This document shows, piece by piece, positions 34,566 through 43,264 of a stretch of DNA of 64,000 nucleotides. The notes beneath the pieces are model-generated. The model ran no database searches, was not told where the DNA came from, and was given only the letters and a program-made list of their open reading frames with translations. The DNA is from Bacteroidota bacterium. GTDB lineage: Bacteria > Bacteroidota > Bacteroidia > Chitinophagales > Chitinophagaceae. The DNA is taken from positions 123,230-187,229 of the forward strand of contig JAEZGS010000026.1 in assembly GCA_023437225.1 (NCBI GenBank), read 5' to 3'. Numbering within the stretch: the stretch's first letter is position 1; each line of letters opens with the position of its first letter. The position numbers and the translations under genes were made by a program.

Positions 34566-36071
34566 CTAGTGATTGTTAAACTCCTGGTATTGCTTCATCT
34601 TATTGTATAAAGTTTTTCTATCTATGTTAAGTAATTTAGCCGCCTTGCTCTTATTAAAATTAGCCTGCTTCAACGCTTCAATGATCATTTCATATTCTGC
34701 ATCTATGCTTGCCGCTTTCAGCGTAGTTTCGTCGAGTACAGTTCTGCTAACCGGATTTGGTGCCGGAATGATCGTTGGCTGGTGCATTACCGGGTTAAAT
34801 ACTGGCATTGTATCCGGTCCACTGTCAAAGTTGAGTTTTGAAAAGTTGGATATTTCAAACGGAAGAGCCCTGTCCTCAATAAGTTCACCATCTGTAAGGA
34901 GGGTAGCTCTTTTCACCACGTTCTTTAACTCGCGAAGGTTGCCATACCAGATATAGCTCTTGAAGATCTCTTCTACTTCTGGTGAGAATCCTCTTACTTT
35001 CTTATTAAGCTCGTCGTTTGTCAATTGCAGAAAGTGTCTCGCGAAAACCATAATGTCCTCTTTGCGGTCGCGCAGAGGCGGAATGGTCATGCTGAATTCA
35101 TTGAATCGATGAAAAAGGTCCTCTCTGAATTTGCCTTTCTTCGACGCCTCCCATAATGGTTCATTACTTGCAATAATAATCCGCACATCAAGCTCAATAT
35201 CTTTGGTACCACCTACGCGGCGCATTCTTCTTTCCTGCACAACACGAAGCAGTGAAACCTGGATATCATAACTAAGATTTGCGATTTCATCAAGGAAGAT
35301 CGTTCCTCCATTTGCCAGTTCAAAGCTTCCTGTCTTTTGATTCAGTGCACCGGTAAATGCTCCTTTTTCATGGCCGAATAATTCACTACCGGCAAGTTCT
35401 TTTGACAATGCACCACAATCAATCGCAACGAATGGCTTATTGGAGCGCTTGCTTCTTTTGTGGATCTCCTGCGCGATGGCTTCTTTACCACTACCGCTTT
35501 CGCCATAAATGATAACGCTATAATTAGTAGGTCCAACAAGTTGTATTTGTTGAAGTATTTGCTTAAACGCAGGACTGTCGCCAAAAATATATTGACCGCT
35601 TACGATAATATTTGGCTGTTTTGTCTCCGGTTTATCTTCAGTGCTTCCATTACCCGCAGCGTGGGAAGTAACGGGGGTGTTGCGCTGCTCGGAAATGTTA
35701 TTGCCTCGATCTTTCTGATCGAGTGCCTTGCGAATGGTGAGAATAATTTCGTCCGGAAAGAGTGGCTTTGTTATATAATCATACGCACCAAGCTTCATAA
35801 CTTCTACAGCAATTTTGATATCGCTATAACCAGTGATGATGATGACCGGAACGTCCGGATACTTTTCTTTGATCTTGATAAGCATCGTCTTTCCGTCAGT
35901 GCCATCAAGCCTGAAGTCACATAGTACCAGGTCGAAGTCCGGGGTTTCCAATAACTCGAATGCACGTTTGGACGTGTTTGCTTCTATCACTTCAAACCCA
36001 TGTTTTGAAAGAAATCGTTTAAGGAGCAGACACATGTCCCTATCGTCATCTATAACAAGAATTTTTTGCAT
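34566..36071 (-). CDS. NtrC-type sigma-54-dependent response regulator
   Basis: 501 aa. A receiver domain (about 1-120) carries Asp52 (LVLCDFRLDG). A sigma-54 AAA+ domain (about 165-395) has Walker A GESGSGKE, the sigma-54-contacting GAFTGA loop in GHEKGAFTGALNQ, and ANLSYDIQVSLLRVVQE. A Fis-type HTH ends it (about 455-497, NFNKSKAAKLLNIDRKTLYN). It activates transcription by RNA polymerase with sigma-54, which is encoded 51 bp upstream. Candidate -24/-12 elements at 23805, 26973, 28361 and 41390 may be targets of this pair. Confidence 0.95.
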   Translation of the reverse strand: MQKILVIDDDRDMCLLLKRFLSKHGFEVIEANTSKRAFELLETPDFDLVLCDFRLDGTDGKTMLIKIKEKYPDVPVIIITGYSDIKIAVEVMKLGAYDYITKPLFPDEIILTIRKALDQKDRGNNISEQRNTPVTSHAAGNGSTEDKPETKQPNIIVSGQYIFGDSPAFKQILQQIQLVGPTNYSVIIYGESGSGKEAIAQEIHKRSKRSNKPFVAIDCGALSKELAGSELFGHEKGAFTGALNQKTGSFELANGGTIFLDEIANLSYDIQVSLLRVVQERRMRRVGGTKDIELDVRIIIASNEPLWEASKKGKFREDLFHRFNEFSMTIPPLRDRKEDIMVFARHFLQLTNDELNKKVRGFSPEVEEIFKSYIWYGNLRELKNVVKRATLLTDGELIEDRALPFEISNFSKLNFDSGPDTMPVFNPVMHQPTIIPAPNPVSRTVLDETTLKAASIDAEYEMIIEALKQANFNKSKAAKLLNIDRKTLYNKMKQYQEFNNH

Positions 36072-36122
36072 GAATATTTGTTTATTTCTATATATCGGTT
36101 AAGAACTATATCAGCAAAACAA

Positions 36123-37547
36123 TTATGCCCACAGCGCACGCATCTGTGCTACCGGTATTTGTAATAACTCCCTGTACTTAGCCACTGTCCTTCTTGCAAT
36201 ACTAAAACCTTTCTGCGATAAAATAGTAACAAGCTGTTGATCGGTAAAAGGCTTGCTCTTATCTTCTGTTTGAATGACTTCTTCAATTGCAGTTTGAATA
36301 ACTTTATTACTGATGACTTCGCCCTGCTGATTAATAATTCCTTCAGTGAAGAGGTCTTTTAGTAACAGAGTTCCAAAGGGAGTTGCTACATATTTATTGC
36401 AGGTGATCCTGGAAACAGTGGAAATATCAACTCCCACCAGCTCTGCAACGTTCTTAAGGATCATTGGTTTTATCAATTTGATATCACCCTCCCTGAAATA
36501 ATCAAACTGCAATTTCACAATAGCTTTAACTACTTTCAACATCGTGCTTTCACGTTGTTTGATAGCAGATACAAACCATTGTGCTGCGTTTAATTTGTTT
36601 CGTAAATACTGCTTAGTCGCTTTGTCGGTTTGATGGCTTTCTTCACTGCACTTTATTTTATCAAGCCAGGATTGATTGATATGCAGTGTTGCCGACCGCT
36701 GGCGGTAAAGTTGCACATCCAGCTCATCACCATCACATGTGATCATGAAGTCGGGCATGATTTGCTGATTCACCTGTATCGAACCGGTGCTTTCAGTAAT
36801 TGGCTTCAACTTCAAAGTTGCGATCAGTTGCAACAGAATCTTAAGCTCATCTTCATCAATGCCAAGATGATGCATGATCTTTTCCATATTCCTGCTGCCC
36901 AGATCATTGAAGTGATTTTCCAACAGGCAGATCGCTTTTTTTACATCCGGCCTTTTGGTATTCATTCTTTGTAGTTGCAGAAGTAAGCACTCACGAATAG
37001 AGCGTGCACCGATGCCGGGAGGATCCAGTTCCTGTATCTTTTTCAATACTGCTTCGAGTTCTTCATCTTCCATCCAAACGTTGAATTTGAAAGAAAGATC
37101 TTCTGCGATAGAAGAGAACTCCTGTTCAAGCAGACCGCTTTCATTCAGGCTATCTATCAAATAATTTGCGATCTTATTTTCTTTGTCGCTGCATTGAAGA
37201 AATTGAAATTGCTGCTTCAGGGTTTCCCTGAAATCCGCATACTCAGGTAATGGACGGTCCGGTATCTTTTCGTTGTTGAAATAGTTTTCATATTCGGTTT
37301 TATAATCCGGGATGTCATCATATCCATACTCATCCCAATCTTTAAAGTCTTCGACATTCTCTTTGTTGTACTTGTCGATGTCAAGATCTTCTTCTGAAGG
37401 AGTTTCATCGAGCAGCGGATTCTCCTCGAGCTCCTGCTGGATCCTGTGTTCCAGTTCCAGCGTGTTCAAATGGAACAGGTTCAACAACTGGATCTGCTGG
37501 GGCAAAATCTTTAATTGTTGTTTTTGTGACAGGTTTTGGTGTAGCAT
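36123..37547 (-). CDS. rpoN: RNA polymerase sigma-54 factor
   Basis: 474 aa. The Gln-rich region I has LSQKQQLKILPQQIQLLNLF and LEHRIQQELEENPLLDE. An acidic region II (about 45-95), the core-binding domain (about 105-300) and the DNA-binding domain follow, with the RpoN box ARRTVAKYRE near the C-terminus (about residue 455) and the HTH VGVDISTVSRITCNKYVATP. It needs AAA+ activators such as the NtrC-type protein encoded next. It is divergent from a CHASE3 kinase with 186 bp between. Confidence 0.97.
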   Translation of the reverse strand: MLHQNLSQKQQLKILPQQIQLLNLFHLNTLELEHRIQQELEENPLLDETPSEEDLDIDKYNKENVEDFKDWDEYGYDDIPDYKTEYENYFNNEKIPDRPLPEYADFRETLKQQFQFLQCSDKENKIANYLIDSLNESGLLEQEFSSIAEDLSFKFNVWMEDEELEAVLKKIQELDPPGIGARSIRECLLLQLQRMNTKRPDVKKAICLLENHFNDLGSRNMEKIMHHLGIDEDELKILLQLIATLKLKPITESTGSIQVNQQIMPDFMITCDGDELDVQLYRQRSATLHINQSWLDKIKCSEESHQTDKATKQYLRNKLNAAQWFVSAIKQRESTMLKVVKAIVKLQFDYFREGDIKLIKPMILKNVAELVGVDISTVSRITCNKYVATPFGTLLLKDLFTEGIINQQGEVISNKVIQTAIEEVIQTEDKSKPFTDQQLVTILSQKGFSIARRTVAKYRELLQIPVAQMRALWA

Positions 37548-37733
37548 GAGAGAGATTTTGATTTATTGTTGCAAGCTCTGCTCCAAAAATTTGTTTAGGT
37601 TTGCAACTGTCGTTTAATGCCCTGTGGACGCGCAACTGCCGTATATAATTGCTGTTTTTGTGTGCTATTAGAGTTCTTCTTTTTAAGCTTTTACGTTTTG
37701 CTGTAGAAATTTTTCCCCAAAAAAGCGGATAAT

Positions 37734-39128
37734 ATGAAGCCAAAGTACGGATGGGTTTACTTGTCGTTCGTCGTTTCGCTCGCCATTCTGGTCATCTCTT
37801 CGGTATCGTTTTACACCCAGTTTCGTCTTTTGAGGAACCATGCTACGCAATTGCAGCACAATCATGAAGTATTTACCGGTCTTAGAAATCTGAAACAAAT
37901 TGTGCTTGAGGCAGAATCAAGCGCCCGCGGATTTATGATCTCTGGCGATTCAAGCTACCTTTCTGCAATTCCTTCCCTTCGTTCGCGGGTTAGTTCGGAA
38001 CTTAATTCGCTTAAATCGTTATTCGGCACCGATTCGCCTCAGCATAACCGGCTTGTCATCATGAGCTCGGATCTGACTCGCCGCATCAACACATTATACC
38101 GGAACCTCGACCGTGTTGCTAGGGGAGATACGTTGGGTCTGGCCGAGTCATTAAAGCGCGGTCATCACCTGATGGAAATATTTAAACAGGAATCGGATGA
38201 AATAGAAAGTATAGAAGAAGCTCTGGGCAATAAAACTCGCAATGAAGTCCAGACTTATGCGCAACTCACACCAGTTTCTTTCAACGTCATGGTGATTTTC
38301 TCGGGTATACTGACGCTCTTATCATTTCTATTTATCATCCGGGAGATGCGTATCCGGCTGCGCTACCAGCTTGAGCTCGAAAAGAAACTTAAAGAACTGA
38401 ACAGTTCAACCGCTGAGCTGGAGCAATTCACATATGTAGCATCACATGACCTGCAGGAACCGTTAAGAAAAATCCGCACTTTCAGTGATCGGTTGATGAC
38501 CAAGCATCAATCTGATCTCAATCCCGAGGCTGCCAGGCTTGTAGAACGACTGGACGTTTCAGCGCACAGGATGCAAGACCTGATACAGGATATGATCGAT
38601 TTCACCACACTCGTAAATAAACGGGGTGTTTTGGCTCCTTGCGACCTGACATCTATTTTTGAAAGAGTGCTCCATCAGGCGCGCCCGCAGATGAATGAGA
38701 TAAATGCTATCGTTAGATACGACAAGCTGCCGGTGATAACCGGCTTCCCGGAACAGCTAACTATTATGTTTCGGGCTCTGCTGGACAATTCGCTTAAATT
38801 CCACGAACCATCAAGGGCCCTGCAAATTGTACTGAACTACCACCAGGTGGAAGGCCATAATATTCCGTATGACCCACCCCTGCCGGCAAAAAGACTTTTT
38901 CACAAAATCTCGTTTCGCGACAACGGTATTGGGTTCGATAATGAATTTGCTTCGCGAATCTTTTTAATATTTAAACGCTTGCACGCCCAGGATTCAAACT
39001 ATGGCGGCAAGGGAATAGGACTTGCCATTGCACAAAGGGTCGTTTCCAATCATAATGGATTGATCCTCGCACGCGGAGTAGAAGGGGAGGGCGCCACTTT
39101 TTCGATTTATTTCCCTGTTGGAACCTGA
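37734..39128 (+). CDS. CHASE3-domain membrane histidine kinase
   Basis: 464 aa. Two transmembrane helices (about 8-28 and 181-202) flank a periplasmic CHASE3 domain (about 40-175, with EAESSARGFMISGDSSYLSA). HisKA follows with His238 in VASHDLQEPLRKIRTFSDRL, then HATPase (about 345-460: RALLDNSLKFHE, RDNGIGFDNEFASRIF, GGKGIGLAIAQRVVSNHNG). The kinase core resembles that of the multi-PAS kinase at 32577, pointing to a common origin. There is no dedicated regulator gene downstream; it may feed the NtrC-type protein. Confidence 0.9.
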   Translation: MKPKYGWVYLSFVVSLAILVISSVSFYTQFRLLRNHATQLQHNHEVFTGLRNLKQIVLEAESSARGFMISGDSSYLSAIPSLRSRVSSELNSLKSLFGTDSPQHNRLVIMSSDLTRRINTLYRNLDRVARGDTLGLAESLKRGHHLMEIFKQESDEIESIEEALGNKTRNEVQTYAQLTPVSFNVMVIFSGILTLLSFLFIIREMRIRLRYQLELEKKLKELNSSTAELEQFTYVASHDLQEPLRKIRTFSDRLMTKHQSDLNPEAARLVERLDVSAHRMQDLIQDMIDFTTLVNKRGVLAPCDLTSIFERVLHQARPQMNEINAIVRYDKLPVITGFPEQLTIMFRALLDNSLKFHEPSRALQIVLNYHQVEGHNIPYDPPLPAKRLFHKISFRDNGIGFDNEFASRIFLIFKRLHAQDSNYGGKGIGLAIAQRVVSNHNGLILARGVEGEGATFSIYFPVGT

Positions 39129-39965
39129 TCAGCCTCCAACTACTTCTCCACCGTTTACGTGTATCACCTGGCCGGTTATGTAACTGGCGTCGGCGGATGC
39201 AAGGAACACATATGCAGGTGCTACTTCGGAAGGTTTGCCAGCTCTATTCATGGGCGTTTTCTTTCCAAACTCTTTGAGCTTCTCAGGTTCAAAACTTTCA
39301 ATTACAAGAGGTGTCCAAATTGGGCCCGGAGCTACTGCATTGACCCGGATGCCCTTTGTAGCCAGATTCTTGGCAAGCGAACGCGTGAAGGAAAGAACAG
39401 CGCCTTTGGTTGCTGAATAGTCCATCAGGTGCTCGCTTCCCCTGTACGCAACAACTGAAACGGTATTGATGATACACGAACCGGGTTCCATCACTCTCAA
39501 CGCTTCCTGAGAGAAGTAAAAGAATGAGAACATATTCACCTCAAATGTTCTGCGAAACTGTTGGGTGCTTATTTCCAACAAATCTGTATCTTCTTCGTGA
39601 ACGCCAGCATTGTTTATGAGAATGGTAAGTTTGCCTAACTGAGCAACGGTATCCTCAACAACCTTCTTACAGAAAGTTTCATCCGCAATATCGCCTTTGA
39701 AAAGAATGCACTTACGCCCTTCCTTTTCAACCAACTGTTTTGTTTGATGTGCATCATCGTCACTGCTATGGTAAACAACAGCTACATCGGCCCCCTCCAT
39801 GGCATACATTACTGAAATGGAACGACCGATACCACTATCGCCGCCTGTAATTATAGCGACCTGCCCGGCTAACTTTTGTGAACTTCTATATTGCTGATGC
39901 ACTATTTCAAGCATCCCTTCAGGAACTACTTCTTTCTTTTCAGGAGGAATCTGATCGGTATTCAT
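39129..39965 (-). CDS. Short-chain dehydrogenase/reductase of the YhdF/YghA type
   Basis: 278 aa. An N-terminal extension of about 35 residues, typical of YhdF/YghA-like SDRs, precedes the Rossmann motif (GGDSGIGRS in VAIITGGDSGIGRSISVMYA). NNAG, catalytic Ser in TVSVVAYRG, and Tyr/Lys in MDYSATKGAVLS follow, with PGPIWTPL and the C-terminal ITGQVIHVNGGEVVGG. It is an NAD(P)-dependent oxidoreductase of unknown substrate, often present in general-stress sets. It is convergent with the CHASE3 kinase, ending directly next to its stop codon. Confidence 0.92.
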   Translation of the reverse strand: MNTDQIPPEKKEVVPEGMLEIVHQQYRSSQKLAGQVAIITGGDSGIGRSISVMYAMEGADVAVVYHSSDDDAHQTKQLVEKEGRKCILFKGDIADETFCKKVVEDTVAQLGKLTILINNAGVHEEDTDLLEISTQQFRRTFEVNMFSFFYFSQEALRVMEPGSCIINTVSVVAYRGSEHLMDYSATKGAVLSFTRSLAKNLATKGIRVNAVAPGPIWTPLVIESFEPEKLKEFGKKTPMNRAGKPSEVAPAYVFLASADASYITGQVIHVNGGEVVGG

Positions 39966-40199
39966 AAAGCTTTTGCCCTATGCGGTTAAAATATTGTACC
40001 GATTAATACACGATTAATAAGCATCCGGCGTCAAATGTGGGCATTAATCTACGTGATCGAGAAAATATATGAAGATTAAAGAGGCTTTAATTATGGCATG
40101 GAATTTTTCCTTACTACTGTACAACACGTAATCCGTACCCGGACAAACTTTCGGTCGGTTGACCGCAAAAAAACTTATTGTTCACTTAAATCAAAACCT

Positions 40200-40364
40200 A
40201 TGTTACGTTGGACGATCGTTTTTCTTGTAATAGCGCTGATAGCGGCCCTTCTTGGATTTACCGGTATAGCTGCGGGAGCCGCATCTATCGCAAAGATTTT
40301 CTTTTACATCTTTATCGTGCTGTTCCTTATATCGCTGATAGCTGGCGGGTTCAGACGTTCTTAA
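40200..40364 (+). CDS. DUF1328 small membrane protein
   Basis: 54 aa with two transmembrane helices: LRWTIVFLVIALIAALLGFT, and AKIFFYIFIVLFLISLIAGG after the loop GIAAGAASI. This is the classical DUF1328 pattern, ending in basic residues. The frame is open to 40098, but ATG 40200 is the family start. DUF1328 genes are common in stress-induced sets; function is unknown. A strong terminator follows at 40401. Confidence 0.88.
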   Translation: MLRWTIVFLVIALIAALLGFTGIAAGAASIAKIFFYIFIVLFLISLIAGGFRRS

Positions 40365-40400
40365 GTTCGTAGAAGTTGGGTAGTTTAGAGGGGTAATGAA

Positions 40401-40426
40401 GGTGCAGCTAAATGCTGCACCTTTTT
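40401..40426 (+). terminator. Terminator after the DUF1328 gene
   Basis: An 8-bp perfect stem, ggtgcagc (40401-40408) with gctgcacc (40414-40421), has loop taaat and five T. It lies before the 3' end of the convergent OmpA-type gene. Confidence 0.82.
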
Positions 40427-40444
40427 CGTTTATTAATCCCGTTA

Positions 40445-41110
40445 TTATTTGGACTGAGCTTCGGCGTCTTTGATCATTTTCTCATTTGCATAGATGGCAA
40501 ACTCAACACGTCGATTCTTTGCCATATTTGCATCACTATCATTTGCAAACTTCGGCTGAGTTTCTCCATAGGCCGCAGTGCGGATCCTGTTACTTTTCAC
40601 ATTGTTGTTGCGAAGATAATTCGCCACAGACTCGGACCTTCTCTTCGAAAGGCTCATATTGTAATCATCTGATCCCTTTGAATCAGTATGTCCTTCTATG
40701 AGCACATAAGTGTCTGGGTACTTATTGAGGATACCAGAAAGATCTCCCAGCTTCTTAGTAGCATCAGCAGAAAGATCAGAACGGTCGTAACCAAAAAGAA
40801 CGCCTTCTTCAAAAGTTACGTTGATACCTTCACCAACCCGTTTTACTTCGGCACCTGGGATCTTTGCGATTTCCTCGGCCTGCTTGTCCATTTGTCTTCC
40901 TATAATACCACCGGCAACACCCCCAACAGCGGCGCCAATTATAGCACCAAGTGCGGTATTACCTGCAGCCTTGCCAACGCCGGCACCTACTGCGCCCCCT
41001 GCACCGGCACCTATCAACACACCTTTTTGTGATTTGCTAAGGCTCTTACATCCGCTTGTTACAATTACAAGCGATAGACTCAAAAGGAACAGATTCGATA
41101 ATTTTTTCAT
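40445..41110 (-). CDS. OmpA-family lipoprotein with glycine-zipper segment
   Basis: 221 aa. Lipobox at Cys21 (VIVTSGCKSL). A glycine-zipper/YMGG-like hydrophobic region (about 30-75, GVLIGAGAGGAVGAGVGKAA) precedes an OmpA peptidoglycan-binding domain (about 105-212) with LIEGHTDSKGSDDYNMSLS, RRSESVANYLRNN, AAYGETQP and KNRRVEFAI. It tethers the outer membrane to peptidoglycan. It lies 29 bp after a small gene on the same strand and is probably read from the sigma-54-like element at 41375-41390. Confidence 0.94.
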   Translation of the reverse strand: MKKLSNLFLLSLSLVIVTSGCKSLSKSQKGVLIGAGAGGAVGAGVGKAAGNTALGAIIGAAVGGVAGGIIGRQMDKQAEEIAKIPGAEVKRVGEGINVTFEEGVLFGYDRSDLSADATKKLGDLSGILNKYPDTYVLIEGHTDSKGSDDYNMSLSKRRSESVANYLRNNNVKSNRIRTAAYGETQPKFANDSDANMAKNRRVEFAIYANEKMIKDAEAQSK

Positions 41111-41139
41111 AGTTTACTTTTTTGTGAATAGATAAAGAG

Positions 41140-41355
41140 CTAGTCAAGAAAATCGTCACGTTTCGGATGCATTTCCGAATCATCACGATTTAGCGCCTGA
41201 TCTTGCTCTTGTTCGTTTAAAATAATTTCCTGTTCAATGGTTTGCTGGTCTGGCTCCGGCAGTATGACCGGTTGATTTTCTTCCGGCTGCGGAGCGTCCA
41301 GGTCTTTCAGTTTTTTTTCCTTCCTTTTTGGAGGATCTGTGCTGAGTATCATCAT
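41140..41355 (-). CDS. Small charged hypothetical protein
   Basis: 71 aa if started at ATG 41353-41355 (MMILSTDPPKRKEKK). An open extension to a GTG at 41391 overlaps the candidate promoter, so I do not use it. The protein is hydrophilic and low in complexity, rich in Glu, Gln, Asp and Pro (PEENQPVILPEPDQQ), probably disordered. No family is recognised. It lies upstream of the OmpA-type gene with a 29-bp gap. Confidence 0.5.
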   Translation of the reverse strand: MMILSTDPPKRKEKKLKDLDAPQPEENQPVILPEPDQQTIEQEIILNEQEQDQALNRDDSEMHPKRDDFLD

Positions 41356-41374
41356 AACAGTTTTGCCCAAGGAG

Positions 41375-41390
41375 AGAAAAAACAATACCA
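41375..41390 (-). promoter_or_regulatory. Sigma-54-like -24/-12 element
   Basis: On the minus strand TGGTATTGTTTTTTCT, with TGGYA and TTTCT at the -24/-12 spacing, 19 bp before the 71-aa gene. It is nearly identical to the element at 26973-26988. Confidence 0.5.
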
Positions 41391-41408
41391 CATTTTTTTA
41401 TGCTTGTT

Positions 41409-41416
41409 TATATTTG
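41409..41416 (+). promoter_or_regulatory. -7 box of the receiver-protein gene
   Basis: TATATTTG matches TAnnTTTG exactly, 20 bp before the ATG at 41437. No clear TTG is found at the right distance upstream, so this is a partial match. Confidence 0.45.
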
Positions 41417-41436
41417 CAGCACAACCTTAGGTAAAC

Positions 41437-41868
41437 ATGCAAAAGCTATTCATTTTGATAGCAGAAGATGATGCAGACGACCGGTTCCTGTTACAAACTG
41501 TTTTTAATGAGAAAGGTTTTACTGATAAGATCGAATTCGTAGAAAATGGTGTTGAATTAGTAGACCGGTTGATCCGTATCCATGAACGAACTAATGGAGA
41601 AGTGGAATTTCCTTCCTTTATCCTTCTTGATTTGAACATGCCGAAAAAAGACGGGCGTGAAACGCTTCGCGAAATAAAACAGCACCCGGTTTTCAGGAAG
41701 ATACCAGTGATTGTTTTTACAACAACGAAGAGTGAACAGGAAATTCGACGTTGTTACGAGCTTGGTGCAAATACATATGTGGTCAAGCCGGTAAGCTTCG
41801 AAGCTCTGATTCGTGTTGTGTCAGATATTCGTAATTACTGGTCGAATACTGCTGCGCCAGTTCGTTAA
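41437..41868 (+). CDS. Single-domain response regulator (Rcp1-like)
   Basis: 143 aa, one receiver domain without output domain. The acidic pocket is AEDDADD, the phospho-acceptor Asp65 in ILLDLNMPKKDGRE, the Thr switch VIVFTTTKSEQE, and the Lys in VVKPVSFEALI. The insertion between alpha1 and beta3 is typical of Rcp1-type regulators that pair with phytochrome-like kinases, such as the kinase cores at 32577 and 37734. It is the likely phosphate acceptor of one of these (inference). Confidence 0.92.
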   Translation: MQKLFILIAEDDADDRFLLQTVFNEKGFTDKIEFVENGVELVDRLIRIHERTNGEVEFPSFILLDLNMPKKDGRETLREIKQHPVFRKIPVIVFTTTKSEQEIRRCYELGANTYVVKPVSFEALIRVVSDIRNYWSNTAAPVR

Positions 41869-41881
41869 CAAATGCAACGTG

Positions 41882-42442
41882 TCAGATATTTGCCGCGGGA
41901 TTCCGTCCTTCTGATGTGCTCCCTGCCGAAGCGGATGATGCAACTGTCGGATTAACCGTTGCCCCTGTTTGTATATCGTTTGCTGTGCCTGTTGGATACT
42001 GCTCAGTGGAGGACATTTCACTTTCGCTTGGAAAGTTAGTCGCTCCCATTTCGGAACTGTGACTTGCTCCGGAGCGCCGCCGGCTAAAGATGTTTCTTAT
42101 CTTTCCAAAGAATGTACTGCCCTTCACTCCTCCAAGAACATTAGAGCTGTAGTTCTTGATAAACATAGGCAGCAATAAGCGGGTTACCCAATCGGCTTTG
42201 GACAAAAGGATCTTACGAAGTACTACATCGCCGGCCATATCAATACCGAAGTCAAGTATTGGGCTTAAATGCTTGCGGTGTGTGACTTTGCCAAGGAACG
42301 AGAAAACATTCGTAACAGGAGTGAGCGATTCCTTGACTCCTTCCCAACTGTGTTTAATGTCTGCCTTCTGGGTGACCTGCAAAATTTCCAGTCGTTTCTT
42401 TTCTTCGAGGAGGTCGTTATAAGTTTCAATTTTCTTATTCAT
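41882..42442 (-). CDS. Hypothetical protein of the YtxH/holin-like operon
   Basis: 186 aa. A coiled N-terminus (YNDLLEEKKRLEILQVTQKA), a middle part with weakly hydrophobic helices (residues 40-120), and a low-complexity Ser/Thr/Gly tail (about 128-186, SSASAGSTSEG) that is probably disordered. It overlaps the end of the holin-like gene by 8 bp, so translation is coupled. I do not recognise a family. Membrane association is suggested by the neighbours. Confidence 0.72.
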   Translation of the reverse strand: MNKKIETYNDLLEEKKRLEILQVTQKADIKHSWEGVKESLTPVTNVFSFLGKVTHRKHLSPILDFGIDMAGDVVLRKILLSKADWVTRLLLPMFIKNYSSNVLGGVKGSTFFGKIRNIFSRRRSGASHSSEMGATNFPSESEMSSTEQYPTGTANDIQTGATVNPTVASSASAGSTSEGRNPAANI

Positions 42443-42776
42443 ACAGTTTGCGGATAATTAGGTTTCGAATCATGGGGAAAACAATTTTCTTTCTCATCAC
42501 TACCAGGATAACGATCATGAGCAGGAAGATCCCTGCAACGATAATGTGACCCGCAGCCTGGCTATCAAGCAAGTCTCCAAGCCAGATCGCTAACGCAAGA
42601 CCCGCAAAAAATATCACGAAGATCCCCAGGAATAAGATCGAAAATCCTGCAAGAGCGCCCGCCGCAATACCCGTAGCTTTATCTGTTGCTTTTAAGATGG
42701 TTAAACGGTAGGTTGTTTCAAAGTAGTCTTTAAGATTGCGCGTAAGATCTTCAGCTTTGGTTTTCAGTTCTTCCAT
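42435..42776 (-). CDS. Phage holin-like (superfamily III) two-helix membrane protein
   Basis: 113 aa. An amphipathic N-terminus (LKTKAEDLTRNLKDYFETTY) is followed by two strong transmembrane helices (about 37-66 and 76-97: GALAGFSILFLGIFVIFFAG, IIVAGIFLLMIVILVVM) and a basic tail. This matches the putative actinobacteriophage holin family, which in chromosomes is widespread beside YtxH-like genes and is not evidence of a prophage. It lies between ytxH-like and the hypothetical gene. Confidence 0.85.
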   Translation of the reverse strand: MEELKTKAEDLTRNLKDYFETTYRLTILKATDKATGIAAGALAGFSILFLGIFVIFFAGLALAIWLGDLLDSQAAGHIIVAGIFLLMIVILVVMRKKIVFPMIRNLIIRKLYE

Positions 42777-42801
42777 TTGTCAGTGATTGTGAAGGTATAA
42801 A

Positions 42802-42820
42802 GGCAGGCTATCTGCCTGCC
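42802..42820 (-). terminator. Weak hairpin between ytxH-like and holin-like genes
   Basis: A perfect 7-bp stem, 42802-42808 with 42814-42820, loop tatct; on the minus strand it is followed by TTTAT. It may weaken read-through inside the operon. Confidence 0.45.
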
Positions 42821-42826
42821 CCGGTT

Positions 42827-43096
42827 TTAAGAATAGCTTTCGGTAACGTTGTTGAAGCGATCCTCAGCTTGTGATGCCGCATGAGACGCGGTCTTTGAAG
42901 CCTTGTTCTTTAGGTTTTCAAATTCCGATTTGCCTTCTGCAAACAGGTCTGAAAGACTATCCGCCCAATCGCTAGCCGTATCCTTAACTTTTTGCCGCAG
43001 ATCGCTGCCTTTCTCAGGTGCAAGTAGCAAACCTATCGCTGCACCTGCAACTGCAGCACCCAATATCCCCAGAATGACTTTTGATGTTGTGCTCAT
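42827..43096 (-). CDS. YtxH-domain protein
   Basis: 89 aa. An N-terminal glycine-rich hydrophobic helix (about 5-27, VILGILGAAVAGAAIGLLLA) followed directly by PEKGSDLRQKVKDTASDWAD, the YtxH signature, and an amphipathic, Lys/Ala-rich C-terminus. YtxH proteins are stress-induced, membrane-anchored proteins of unknown function. It is the first gene of a three-gene unit. Confidence 0.9.
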   Translation of the reverse strand: MSTTSKVILGILGAAVAGAAIGLLLAPEKGSDLRQKVKDTASDWADSLSDLFAEGKSEFENLKNKASKTASHAASQAEDRFNNVTESYS

Positions 43097-43264
43097 AATA
43101 TCCGTTTTTTAGAGATGAAGAATCGGGTATAACGTTTTAAATATTATGCCTGAATGAGGCGTGTACGTTAAAGTAATTTACTGATATTTATAGCCGTTTT
43201 TGAGAATTTTATTCTACATCGCCTCCTTAAGAAAATTTGGTAAGGAATTTTTATATTAGTCTGT

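Noticed and set aside
40094..40110. Another sigma-54-like site (TGGCATGGAATTTTTCC) before the DUF1328 gene
   Set aside because: The -12 part is shifted by one base relative to the three matching sites and it lies 90 bp from the start codon; sigma-54 spacing is strict.
42435..42776. Prophage remnant suggested by the holin-like gene
   Set aside because: No endolysin, integrase or structural phage genes nearby; this family is normal beside YtxH genes in chromosomes.
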